From Bacteroidaceae bacterium (GTDB lineage: Bacteria; Bacteroidota; Bacteroidia; Bacteroidales; Bacteroidaceae), in assembly GCA_017536765.1 (NCBI GenBank), contig JAFXGV010000058.1:1-34995 (forward strand): a stretch of 34,995 nt of DNA, written 5' to 3'. Under the pieces are notes generated by a model. The model was not told the origin of the DNA, searched no databases, and saw only the letters and a program-made list of their open reading frames with translations. A program made the position numbers and the translations under genes. How positions within the stretch are numbered: position 1 is the stretch's first letter; each line of letters begins with the position of its first letter. Below, one piece after another: positions 28,362 to 34,995 of the stretch.

Positions 28362-28388
28362 AAATTTTCATTTGTTTGTTTTTCTTCG

Positions 28389-28423
28389 GCAAAGGAAATA
28401 TCAAAACCGTCCGATAAGGTTGC
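28389..28423 (-). promoter_or_regulatory. Shared phage-set promoter (copy 3, minus strand)
   Basis: On the minus strand it reads GCAACCTT, 18 bases, TTCCTTTGC, with the same 35-bp geometry as the other copies. It precedes the nine-gene virion operon from 28361 down to 20345. Confidence 0.7.
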
Positions 28424-28620
28424 TATAATACCAAATAGACTGTTGCAGAAATACCAAAAAGCACCTCTTTGCGCGCACATATATAAAGTATAGGTTTTTA
28501 GCAACAATTTTCTAAAACAGATATTCTCAAATAAGGTAACACTGCAAGCAGCTGCCTTTTAACCACCTTATATGTGTTAATGAGTGTAAACGCAGCGTTG
28601 ATAAATAAATTGGCAAAACA
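28424..28620. other. AT-rich divergent intergenic spacer
   Basis: This stretch separates the promoter of the minus-strand virion operon from that of the first plus-strand terminase-operon gene. Apart from AT-rich sequence I see no gene, palindrome or repeat in it; it may hold the site for an activator of the phage-set promoters. Confidence 0.4.
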
Positions 28621-28655
28621 ACAACCTTTTAGCCATATTCGGCTACTATATTTGC
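28621..28655 (+). promoter_or_regulatory. Shared phage-set promoter (copy 4, plus strand)
   Basis: It reads ACAACCTT, 18 bases, TATATTTGC; the downstream box is a full match to TAnnTTTG. It lies 20 bases upstream of the start at 28676. Confidence 0.75.
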
Positions 28656-28675
28656 ACCATAAATTTTATAAATGT

Positions 28676-29095
28676 ATGGAAAACAAATCGGAACAATCGG
28701 TACGCAAAATGCGTAAGAACGACGTTACAACAGCGTTCTTCGAGACACTTAAAAAGATTAGGAAAACAAATCCTCTTGCCACGCAAAGCGATGTAATAGA
28801 GGAAGCGGTAAAGAGTGAAGCACCGCGCTTCTATGTGACATTTGAAAACGCACGCCGCTACATATCGCTTATGGCACGCAAAAAGAAGATTCCAATAGTG
28901 AATAAAAATAAATTGGAGATGTACAAGGAGATATACCGCCGCTACATAAAACGCATAAAGGAGACAAGCGAGCACTATCGTTTTGTAATTCTTGAACGCA
29001 TAATTGAGGAGCCTGCCCCATCGTTCTATCTGGACGAAGAGACCTTCAAAGGTATAGTTTACAGAACCCTGCGCGAACGCAGAGCCATAGCATAA
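28676..29095 (+). CDS. Small basic protein with an internal duplication, first of the terminase region
   Basis: The start at 28676 (MENKSEQSVRK) fits the promoter at 28621-28655; the open frame extends upstream through it. The 139-residue product is basic and has two similar units: VIEEAVKSEAPRFYVTFENA at about 40-59 and ILERIIEEPAPSFYLDEETF at about 104-123, both with an E-x(3)-AP-x-FY core followed by a basic helix. I recognise this kind of unit in Bacteroidota phage-like genes but not its function; a DNA-binding role (small terminase or regulator) is possible. It has its own promoter, and the next gene has another. Confidence 0.65.
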   Translation: MENKSEQSVRKMRKNDVTTAFFETLKKIRKTNPLATQSDVIEEAVKSEAPRFYVTFENARRYISLMARKKKIPIVNKNKLEMYKEIYRRYIKRIKETSEHYRFVILERIIEEPAPSFYLDEETFKGIVYRTLRERRAIA

Positions 29096-29138
29096 AAGTT
29101 GCTAAAAAGCCACAAAAGAAAACTCATTTATCAATATC

Positions 29139-29173
29139 ACAACCTTGCACGGCAAGCGGTGCACTATCTTCGC
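29139..29173 (+). promoter_or_regulatory. Shared phage-set promoter (copy 5, plus strand)
   Basis: It reads ACAACCTT, 18 bases, TATCTTCGC and matches copy 2 (9982-10016) exactly in both boxes and in the preceding TATC. It lies 17 bases upstream of the ATG at 29191 and drives the terminase large subunit operon. Confidence 0.75.
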
Positions 29174-29190
29174 AGCAAAAAAAAAGAACA

Positions 29191-29697
29191 ATGAAAGAGA
29201 TTAAACTTAAAGTACTGCACAAGAACATTGAACAGCGTATTCAAATCTACACCTATTACACCGGTGAAGCAAGAAAGGAGATTGGAATACCCGAACGCCT
29301 GGCAGCACAGATGCAGGTATCGAGCGACGACAGCACACAGTTGAGCGACCACATAGGCAATGCCATTGCCGAACTTGGCAACCTCATTTCACGCTATTTT
29401 GCCATTTGCAGCATCGAAGACATCTTTGACCAGGAGATAAACAGCAAATTATACATCTTCACGCTGCCAATGCCCGCCTTTTTCCCTGCAACAGCTCTCC
29501 CGCGCATTGAAAAAAGTATGGAAAGCTATGCCGTGAAACGCGTTCTTCAGCAGTGGTTGCTGCAACACCGCCCCGAGGAGGCGGCAATACCCGCAGCCGA
29601 AGCACAGACAATAGCATTGCAGCTGCGCGAGCTTTTTGCCCTGCGCCAAAAGCCGGTTATAGAGTTAAATGACCCCAACAGCATCATAGACCTATAA
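29191..29697 (+). CDS. Terminase-operon protein, paralogue A
   Basis: The 168-residue protein is helical. It has YTYYTGEARK near residue 20, SSDDSTQLSDHIGNAIAEL at about 44-62 (S-x-DD followed by a helix ending in AEL), and ESYAVKRVLQQWLLQ later. These elements recur in the next gene (29701) and in 20345-20764. The family is not known to me. As the first gene of the terL operon with a 3-base gap to the next, it may be a head-completion or connector component. Confidence 0.62.
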   Translation: MKEIKLKVLHKNIEQRIQIYTYYTGEARKEIGIPERLAAQMQVSSDDSTQLSDHIGNAIAELGNLISRYFAICSIEDIFDQEINSKLYIFTLPMPAFFPATALPRIEKSMESYAVKRVLQQWLLQHRPEEAAIPAAEAQTIALQLRELFALRQKPVIELNDPNSIIDL

Positions 29698-29700
29698 AAA

Positions 29701-30177
29701 ATGACAAACTGCATACTTATAAAGAGAAACGAACTGCAACAGCAAGCCGACCTTAAGAACTTTTATATGGGAGAGGCGGCCAAGCGCAAAGATGCCGATG
29801 CCGACACCCTACAAAGCAGCACCGATGACAAAGAACTATTCGTTATGTTCCTCAAAAGAGCATTGAACGAGCTCACTATGGCGGTTGCTCTTCGTTTCTC
29901 TTCTATAAAATACAACATAAACAAAGAGTATGTGGAGATTACGTTCGACACTACCGACAACAGTCGCACCCACTTGCTCCCTATGCTTAAGCAAGCAATA
30001 ACAGACTATTTGGTAAACGAGATGCTGCTACAGTGGCTGCAATTGCGACAACCTTATATGGCACAGCCATATATCGCATTGCGAGCCAACCTTTTTCACA
30101 ACGTGCAACAGATGTTTGCAAAATTCTATAACGGCAACCGTGTGCGCCGCCGTTCAACCGACTTGGCAGGTATATGA
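29701..30177 (+). CDS. Terminase-operon protein, paralogue B
   Basis: This 158-residue protein matches paralogue A in order and spacing of motifs: FYMGEAAKRK, SSTDDKELFVMFLKRALNEL and ITDYLVNEMLLQWLQL. Tandem position and similarity suggest they arose by duplication and may form a mixed ring or complex. The C-terminus is basic (NRVRRRSTDL). Its TGA overlaps the terL start as ATGA, so production of the two is coupled. Confidence 0.62.
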   Translation: MTNCILIKRNELQQQADLKNFYMGEAAKRKDADADTLQSSTDDKELFVMFLKRALNELTMAVALRFSSIKYNINKEYVEITFDTTDNSRTHLLPMLKQAITDYLVNEMLLQWLQLRQPYMAQPYIALRANLFHNVQQMFAKFYNGNRVRRRSTDLAGI

Positions 30178-32198
30178 CAATGAACAAAGAAAAAACAATA
30201 GCAGAAAACATCAAACGGCTGGGAGCAATCTCAGCCGTTTACAATCCTATAACAGGAGAAGGCTCCACCTCACTGCCCCGCAAGCGGGTTGCGATAGAGG
30301 GATTCCCGTTGCAGGAGATATGCCTCCCTACCACAATGCTCGCAGATGAAAGCACTAACAGGCTGGTGGAGGTGGGAGCTATGCGTTATATCGAAGAACG
30401 TGATGGGCACAATGCAACCAACAAAAGCATAGTAGCCCTGTGGCTCGACTTCTGCCTCACACGCATAAAACACGACTTTGAATATTGGGCAAGGAGTATG
30501 ACAACCATCTCGGACAAAGGCAAGGGGCGCGACATTCCATTCACGCTCAACCGTGCACAAAGGCAATATCTTGCAGCAATGGAGAAACTGCGCCTGGCCG
30601 GAGAGCCCATAGACATCATACTGTGCAAGGCACGCCAATGGGGCGGCAGCACCCTCACACAGCTATATATGCTGTGGATACAACTTGTTCACAAACGTAA
30701 CTGGAACAGTGTAATATGTGGCGACATAGAGAAGCAATCCTCCATTGTGGCCGGTATGCTTGCCAAGGTGATAAACCGCTACCCGCGTTGGGCCACGGGT
30801 GGCAGGCAGATAACCACAGCCCCTTACCAAGGGGCGCAGAAGACAAGAGTGATAAGCTGGAGCAACAGCCGCTATTCATTGGGCTCGTCGCAAAAGCCCG
30901 ATTCGCTGCGCAGCGAGGACATAAGTATGGCACACCTCACCGAGGTGGGCTTATGGAAGGCCACACAGGGGCGCAAACCCGAGGACCTCGTGCAATCAAT
31001 CTTCGGCTCAATTGCATCGGGAGCATACACGATGAAGGTACTCGAATCTACCGCTAAGGGAGTGGGCAACTTTTTTCACCGCACCTGGATAGATGCCACC
31101 GAGGGGCGCAACAACTTCACTCCCGTGTTTATCCCGTGGTACAGCATAGACATATACAGCAAGCCGATGAAAGAGAGCGACTACCCCGCCTTCATTGACA
31201 GCCTTAACGAGTATGAGCAACAGTTGTTTGGGCTTGGGGCCACATTAGAGGCTATCGCCTGGTACCGCGACAAACGGCGCGAAATGCCCGACGAATGGCG
31301 CCTCTTCTCGGAATTTCCCTCAACCGCAGCCGAGGCTTTCCAAAGCACAGGACACCGCGTGTTCCGCATATCGTATGTAAACAATATACGCCGCACCTGC
31401 GTGCCGGCACCGTTCAAGGGCGATATAGTGAGCCGCGGCTACATCACAAACGAGCAAGGGAAGCAGGTAGAGCAGACAGAGTTCCTACCCGCTGCACCCG
31501 GCGAGGATACAAACGCAGACTCGCTGTGGGTGTGGCTGATGCCCGACAACGAACAACCTCTGCGCGACCGCTACATAGTGGCCGTGGATGTGGGCGGTGT
31601 GAGCGACAAGGCCGACTACTCCTGCATAGTGGTAGCCGACCGCCTTGCAATGCTCGACGGCGGTGTACCCGAGATAGCTGCCTGCTGGCATGGCCATATA
31701 GAGCACGACAAATTAGCATGGAAGGCAGTAGAGATAGCACGCGCATACGGCAATGCCCTGCTCATAATAGAATCGAACACATTGGAGACGGAGGGCACCG
31801 AAGGCGATAATTTCGAATACATACTAAACGAAATAGCCGGCAAATACAGTAACCTCTTCAGCCGCACATCGCAGCAGGAGATAAAACAGGGGCGCCCACG
31901 CCGTTGGGGCTTCCACACCAATAATGCCACCAAACCTATGGTAATAAATTTTCTGATAAAAGCTCTGCGCGACGAGCTCTACATAGAACGCTGCCTGCAA
32001 ACCACGTACGAACTCGACCTCTACGAACTCAAAGAGAACGGCAAGGAGATGGGTGCCGTCGAGGGCAATCACGACGACCGCGTGATGGCCACAGCCATAC
32101 TCATTTGGGCCTGCTACAACCATCCCCTGCCCCAACGCCCCACAAGCGGGCACAACAGCAAACGTCGCACCCGCATTGTGAGTGAGGCCAGCATATAG
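30174..32198 (+). CDS. terL: Phage terminase large subunit
   Basis: The 674-residue protein has an N-terminal ATPase with Walker A region KARQWGGSTLTQ at about 152-163 and a hydrophobic/acidic Walker B region with the catalytic Glu in SMAHLTEVGLWK. The C-terminal RNase H-like nuclease has its acidic residues: IVAVDVGGVSDKADY (first Asp), ALLIIESNTLETEG (Glu) and GNHDDRVMATA (last Asp). All appear intact. It cuts concatemeric or chromosomal DNA and pumps it into the capsid through the portal. Whether it is site-specific or packs randomly (headful, as in gene transfer agents) cannot be told here. It starts with an ATGA overlap. Confidence 0.92.
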   Translation: MTMNKEKTIAENIKRLGAISAVYNPITGEGSTSLPRKRVAIEGFPLQEICLPTTMLADESTNRLVEVGAMRYIEERDGHNATNKSIVALWLDFCLTRIKHDFEYWARSMTTISDKGKGRDIPFTLNRAQRQYLAAMEKLRLAGEPIDIILCKARQWGGSTLTQLYMLWIQLVHKRNWNSVICGDIEKQSSIVAGMLAKVINRYPRWATGGRQITTAPYQGAQKTRVISWSNSRYSLGSSQKPDSLRSEDISMAHLTEVGLWKATQGRKPEDLVQSIFGSIASGAYTMKVLESTAKGVGNFFHRTWIDATEGRNNFTPVFIPWYSIDIYSKPMKESDYPAFIDSLNEYEQQLFGLGATLEAIAWYRDKRREMPDEWRLFSEFPSTAAEAFQSTGHRVFRISYVNNIRRTCVPAPFKGDIVSRGYITNEQGKQVEQTEFLPAAPGEDTNADSLWVWLMPDNEQPLRDRYIVAVDVGGVSDKADYSCIVVADRLAMLDGGVPEIAACWHGHIEHDKLAWKAVEIARAYGNALLIIESNTLETEGTEGDNFEYILNEIAGKYSNLFSRTSQQEIKQGRPRRWGFHTNNATKPMVINFLIKALRDELYIERCLQTTYELDLYELKENGKEMGAVEGNHDDRVMATAILIWACYNHPLPQRPTSGHNSKRRTRIVSEASI

Positions 32199-32252
32199 GA
32201 GCAACCATACAATGCGCATTAAAGACGATGCCACAATGCAGAACATTGCCAT

Positions 32253-32291
32253 AGGGGCAGGCACGGGGCCTGCCCAAAAGCCGTTGCCCCT
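32253..32291. repeat. Palindromic intergenic element after terL
   Basis: An inner stem GGGCAGGC/GCCTGCCC (32255-32262 and 32268-32275) overlaps an outer pair AGGGGCA/TGCCCCT (32253-32259 and 32285-32291). GC-rich palindromes of this kind are often dispersed in bacterial chromosomes; only one copy is in the window. Confidence 0.5.
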
Positions 32292-32300
32292 ACAATAAAA

Positions 32301-32330
32301 AATTGCGAGATGGTAAATCACCTCGCAATT
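32301..32330 (+). terminator. Hairpin between terL and the CRISPR array
   Basis: Perfect 9-base arms AATTGCGAG/CTCGCAATT enclose 12 bases. It probably ends the terL transcript, although no strong T-run follows. The following 32331-32421 is AT-rich and holds no gene; it is where a leader could lie. Confidence 0.5.
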
Positions 32331-32451
32331 ACACAAAGCCCCAAGCTTGATACCATCGCGCCATCCGGCGACTTTGTGATGCAAATATAAATACTTTTTT
32401 ATGAAACCCGAAGAACTAATGATTGTAATTTACTACGAAATGAGTATCTTT

Positions 32452-32521
32452 ACATAAGAAAGGAGGCGGTTCGGCATAATGCAAATATATTTGCCTTCTG
32501 CGCTCACCTTTCACTTTCTTT
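32452..32521 (+). repeat. 70-bp insert in CRISPR repeat 1
   Basis: The insert follows repeat position 30 and begins ACATAAGAAAGGAGGCGG. It contains the perfect palindrome GCAAATATATTTGC and ends TTCTTT; TCTTT occurs on both sides, so it may be a 65-bp element with a 5-bp target duplication. The outer parts form an imperfect hairpin (AAGAAAGG near one end, CCTTTCACTTT near the other), as in small MITE-like elements. Confidence 0.8.
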
Positions 32522-32572
32522 GAAATATCGAATACACCGAGAGTATGGTTATATTGATTTTGGCAATAATAT

Positions 32573-32611
32573 AGCAGTTGACCCACAATTTAAGGGTTGA
32601 CTGCTCTTTTT
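32573..32611 (+). terminator. Intrinsic terminator in the left end of the cassette
   Basis: The stem AGCAGTTGACCC/GGGTTGACTGCT pairs along all 12 positions (two G-U), with a 9-base loop and then CTTTTTATC. Part of the left terminal repeat forms the stem. It is oriented to stop transcripts entering the cassette from CRISPR repeat 1. Confidence 0.65.
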
Positions 32612-32679
32612 ATCTAGTAATAAATGTCCATCGGACTTGTCCGTAGATGGACTGATATTAAGCAAGGATTGATGGCTGC

Positions 32680-33510
32680 TTAATTATTCATCATATTGTT
32701 AGCATAATCTTGTAGTGCTTTAAATTCATCGGAAATTGATGTGTACTCTTTTCTAAGACCTTTTGCTTCAAGGTGTATGCTACCACGTTCTGTTCTCATC
32801 AAGTTGGCATGTAAGAAATTATCATAATCAAGTGGTATGTTTATTATAACAGAACCTTTGGTTTGTAATTCATTTGCAGCAGCCCTCCATTTATTGACAT
32901 TATTCCAACCTTCTTTGTTGTTATTGGTAAGGTTTATCTGAAAATCTTCCTTTAATATCTTATTGACAGACTCCTTGATGATTTGATGTAAATCACTTTC
33001 AGTTAGTCTTATTACTTGCTTTTTCATATCCTTTTTTGTTTTATATTCTTTATTTTCATTAATTGGATTTCTAGAAATACGAACTTGTGGCGGACTACAT
33101 TTACTTGTTGTATCTTTATATTGTCCTTCATTTATGTCCTTAATTGATTGTATTATTAACTTTTCATATTGAGGTGTTAGAAATTGTGGATTACCTTGAA
33201 GATTATACACATATTCATTAACCTTGATTGGTTTTTTACGAAACCTTTTTAACGTAAGACATTCCACTTCATTAAAAGTAACTTCGGTATCTTCAAATAC
33301 AATACTCACAATAGGTAATCCTTTCCATTTAGGATTCTTTTCTAATATATCATCCCATACATATAGTCTTGTACAGTGATTAGACAATCTCACTAATGTG
33401 TCACCTATCTGAGTGTAATATGAATCCTTTTCTTCCGTTGCTGGTACTCTGAATTGTACATACTGCAAAACTTTCTTAATTATCTCTCTTGAAAATGCCA
33501 TATATTTCAT
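32680..33510 (-). CDS. Unknown cassette protein with an IRLTESDLHQIIKES segment
   Basis: The 276-residue protein is not recognised as a transposase. The first 110 residues are mixed alpha/beta (LPIVSIVFEDTEVTFNEVE, LKRFRKKPIKVNEYVY). A charged linker is followed near residues 165-190 by MKKQVIRLTESDLHQIIKES, a short helical segment I have seen often in small ORFs of Bacteroidales and which may mark a module boundary. The last 70 residues are mostly polar. Start at 33510 or at the ATG at 33501. AT-rich codons set it apart from neighbouring genes. It is divergent from 33553 across a palindrome, so the pair may be co-regulated. Confidence 0.65.
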   Translation of the reverse strand: MKYMAFSREIIKKVLQYVQFRVPATEEKDSYYTQIGDTLVRLSNHCTRLYVWDDILEKNPKWKGLPIVSIVFEDTEVTFNEVECLTLKRFRKKPIKVNEYVYNLQGNPQFLTPQYEKLIIQSIKDINEGQYKDTTSKCSPPQVRISRNPINENKEYKTKKDMKKQVIRLTESDLHQIIKESVNKILKEDFQINLTNNNKEGWNNVNKWRAAANELQTKGSVIINIPLDYDNFLHANLMRTERGSIHLEAKGLRKEYTSISDEFKALQDYANNMMNN

Positions 33511-33525
33511 TTATTTATTATAAAT

Positions 33526-33552
33526 ATTTCTATTTTTGCAAAAAATAGAAAT
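33526..33552. promoter_or_regulatory. Palindromic operator-like site between the cassette genes
   Basis: Perfect 12-base arms ATTTCTATTTTT and AAAAATAGAAAT flank 3 bases and abut the ATG at 33553. The palindrome contains TATTTTTG (33531-33538), a -7 box for the plus-strand gene, so a bound protein would block it. The start of the minus-strand gene is 16 bases away. Confidence 0.55.
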
Positions 33553-34038
33553 ATGGAAATAAAACGTGATAATTTTAGATTTAATAGGATTATTAATCCA
33601 AGCAATGTCATTGAAGAATCAACATTGTTTTATATGGAACAAAACGATATAGACGATGATGATATTGTTTGTGGTGAACAAATTGAGGGTGGTGATAATA
33701 TAATTGTACTTCAAAATATAACAGAACCGTACCAAGGTGAACGTTATTGTTATTTAAAAACTAATACTATTATTGGTGGTGATGGACACACAAAATTGAT
33801 TACTATAAACAAAATTATCGTTGATAAGAATTTAATTAATCAGAGCTTATTTTTTAATATTTTCAAAATCTTATTACAACAAGAAGAAAACGAATATAAT
33901 AATAGAATAATGTTAACAACAAGGTTTAACGAATGCTTCAAAAACAGAGTGGTTGATATTGCCAATTCAATTTCAAATCGCATTTGTGAAATGTACTCCT
34001 TTACATCTGATTTGAATCCAAGTTTTATTATACCATAA
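33553..34038 (+). CDS. Unknown acidic cassette protein
   Basis: The 161-residue protein has an acidic first half (MEQNDIDDDDIVCGEQIEGG) and a helical second half (QSLFFNIFKILLQQEENEYN). I do not recognise the family and see no catalytic motif. It is transcribed divergently from 32680-33510 from inside a perfect palindrome and fills the right half of the cassette; 31 bases separate its stop from the right terminal repeat. A two-gene system such as toxin-antitoxin, defence or immunity is conceivable from the layout only. Confidence 0.65.
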   Translation: MEIKRDNFRFNRIINPSNVIEESTLFYMEQNDIDDDDIVCGEQIEGGDNIIVLQNITEPYQGERYCYLKTNTIIGGDGHTKLITINKIIVDKNLINQSLFFNIFKILLQQEENEYNNRIMLTTRFNECFKNRVVDIANSISNRICEMYSFTSDLNPSFIIP

Positions 34039-34138
34039 ATACAACTATTTCTGACTATAGTTTTTATTTTGGGTCAACTGCTATATTATTGCCTTGATTT
34101 TATTACCAGTTGTAATTTACTACGAAATGAGTATCTTT

Positions 34139-34208
34139 ACATAAGAAAGGAGGCGGTTCGGCATAATGCAAATATATTTGCCTTCTGCACTCACCTTTCA
34201 CGTTCTTT
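34139..34208 (+). repeat. 70-bp insert in CRISPR repeat 2
   Basis: It differs from the insert in repeat 1 by only a few bases (for example CACG for CACT near the end) and has the same intact 14-bp palindrome at the same place. Its host repeat shares the three substitutions found in repeat 1. Confidence 0.8.
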
Positions 34209-34285
34209 GAAATATCGAATACACCGCATATTTCGCAGTGTCTGCACAATAGGTCGTTGTAATTTGCTTCGGAATTAGTATCTTT

Positions 34286-34355
34286 ACATAAGAAAGGAGG
34301 CGGTTCGGCATAATGCAAATAAATTTACCTTCTGCACTCACCTTTCACTTTCTTT
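34286..34355 (+). repeat. 70-bp insert in CRISPR repeat 3
   Basis: It has the same insertion point and length, but the palindrome is changed (GCAAATAAATTTAC). Its host repeat lacks the three substitutions of repeats 1 and 2 and has one of its own. Confidence 0.8.
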
Positions 34356-34995
34356 GAAATATCGAATACACCCATAGGTAAGCAATGCGTTATACACAAA
34401 GCGTTGTAATTTGCTTCGAAATTAGTATCTTTGAAATATCGAATACACCCGCGTTCTGCCGCGATATGTTCTTTTTGTGTTGTAATTTGCTTCGAAATTA
34501 GTATCTTTGAAATATCGAATACACCCACCTCGCCCAGCGAGAGCTTTATCCTATCGTTGTAATTTGCTTCGAAATTAGTATCTTTGAAATATCGAATACA
34601 CCCTATTGTTGTTTATTCCATTGCGTTCCCAGTTGTAATTTGCTTCGAAATTAGTATCTTTGAAATATCGAATACACCATAGAAACTCCTTCTTGAGGTC
34701 TAATATAGTTGTAATTTGCTTCGAAATTAGTATCTTTGAAATATCGAATACACCTAATAGTTCTCCCAAGCTGGTTGAGCTGGTGTTGTAATTTGCTTCG
34801 AAATTAGTATCTTTGAAATATCGAATACACCCTGACGTTTAATAATTCATTCGTTTCTTTGTTGTAATTTGCTTCGAAATTAGTATCTTTGAAATATCGA
34901 ATACACCGTATGCCACCAACATAGAAGTGGCTGTACAGTTGTAATTTGCTTCGAAATTAGTATCTTTGAAATATCGAATACACCGAAATTGATTA

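Larger units (their letters stand above)
32562..34093. mobile_element. Transposon-like cassette inserted in a CRISPR spacer
   Basis: The 1532-bp segment is bounded by perfect 24-bp inverted repeats (32562-32585 and 34070-34093, outer ends GGCAATAATATAGCAG). It is flanked by the perfect 8-bp direct repeat TTGATTTT (32554-32561 and 34094-34101). Removing the cassette and one copy of the duplication restores a spacer of exactly 30 bp. It carries two divergent genes and no recognisable transposase, and is clearly more AT-rich than its surroundings. An 8-bp duplication and GG-starting ends would fit mobilisation in trans by an IS1595-like transposase (inference from memory), as a mobile insertion cassette. 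Confidence 0.9.
32422..34995 (+). CRISPR. CRISPR array, type II-C-like 47-bp repeats, running off the right edge
   Basis: Eleven repeats are visible. Eight are canonical and identical 47-mers (34403-34449, 34479-34525, 34556-34602, 34632-34678, 34708-34754, 34785-34831, 34861-34907, 34938-34984), beginning GTTGTAATTTGCTTCG and ending ATATCGAATACACC. Spacers are 29-30 bp and all different. The three leftmost repeats (32422-32538, 34109-34225, 34256-34372) are 117 bp because each holds the same 70-bp insert after repeat position 30. The first spacer (32539-32561 plus 34102-34108 and the target duplication) is split by a mobile cassette. Repeat length and sequence resemble Bacteroides type II-C arrays (from memory). 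No cas gene or tracrRNA is seen; they are probably to the right. Confidence 0.95.

Noticed and set aside
32680-34038. Transposase or cas genes in the interval between CRISPR repeats 1 and 2
   Set aside because: Neither protein has an acidic DDE-type pattern, HNH, RuvC or Cas1/Cas2-like features that I can see; the interval is an inserted cassette.
34103-34769. Short open frames across the CRISPR array with repeated peptides
   Set aside because: They are translations of the repeats and of the 70-bp insert; the repeated residues reflect the DNA repeat.

Overview
The window looks like chromosome of a Bacteroidales-type Bacteroidota. It carries a complete F-type ATP synthase operon in the Bacteroidota order (atpD-atpC-atpI-like-atpB-atpE-atpF-atpH-atpA-atpG), with a short epsilon subunit and an AtpB that has a long N-terminal secreted extension. 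Promoters have the -7 box TAnnTTTG, lipoprotein signals are present, and a CRISPR array with 47-bp repeats and 29-30-bp spacers resembles type II-C arrays of Bacteroides relatives. All calls come from reading the sequence and its translations; no database search was run.

Layout. (1) 1-2057, plus strand: a 5'-truncated coiled-coil/TPR protein overlapping a membrane-anchored TIR protein. (2) 2095-10282: podovirus-type virion genes. A minus-strand operon encodes three probable internal (ejection) proteins, one of about 1577 residues with a zincin motif, and then the portal; a divergent plus-strand gene encodes a small protein. (3) 10347-18520, minus strand: the ATP synthase operon plus a thioredoxin-fold lipoprotein. 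(4) 18796-20284: an XRE/S24 (CI/LexA-like) repressor and two divergent small genes. (5) 20345-32198: the rest of a podovirus-type virion. Minus strand: scaffold, major capsid protein, small head or connector proteins, tail adaptor, holin, unimolecular spanin and tail nozzle. Plus strand: three small proteins and the terminase large subunit. (6) 32422 to the right edge: a CRISPR array. A 1.5-kb cassette with terminal inverted repeats sits inside one spacer, and three consecutive repeats contain the same 70-bp insert.

The main observation is that one set of intact phage packaging, capsid, tail and lysis genes is split in two by a core housekeeping operon. There is no visible integrase, replication gene, endolysin or tail fibre. 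All five transcription units of the phage-like set start from promoters with one shared architecture: CAACCT (extended to ACAACCTT or GCAACCTT in four of the five), then TTYGC ending a box at fixed distance. The host-type promoters I could identify lack it. I read this as one regulon, possibly a domesticated phage or gene-transfer-agent-like particle, with the S24 repressor as a candidate switch. That is inference; an assembly chimera or two prophage remnants must be excluded.

The CRISPR end shows a second story. A Bacteroidota-type promoter appears to lie inside every repeat. A small element inserted into a repeat was apparently copied during later array growth. A transposon-like cassette then interrupted a 30-bp spacer, leaving a perfect 8-bp target duplication. 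No cas gene is in the window.
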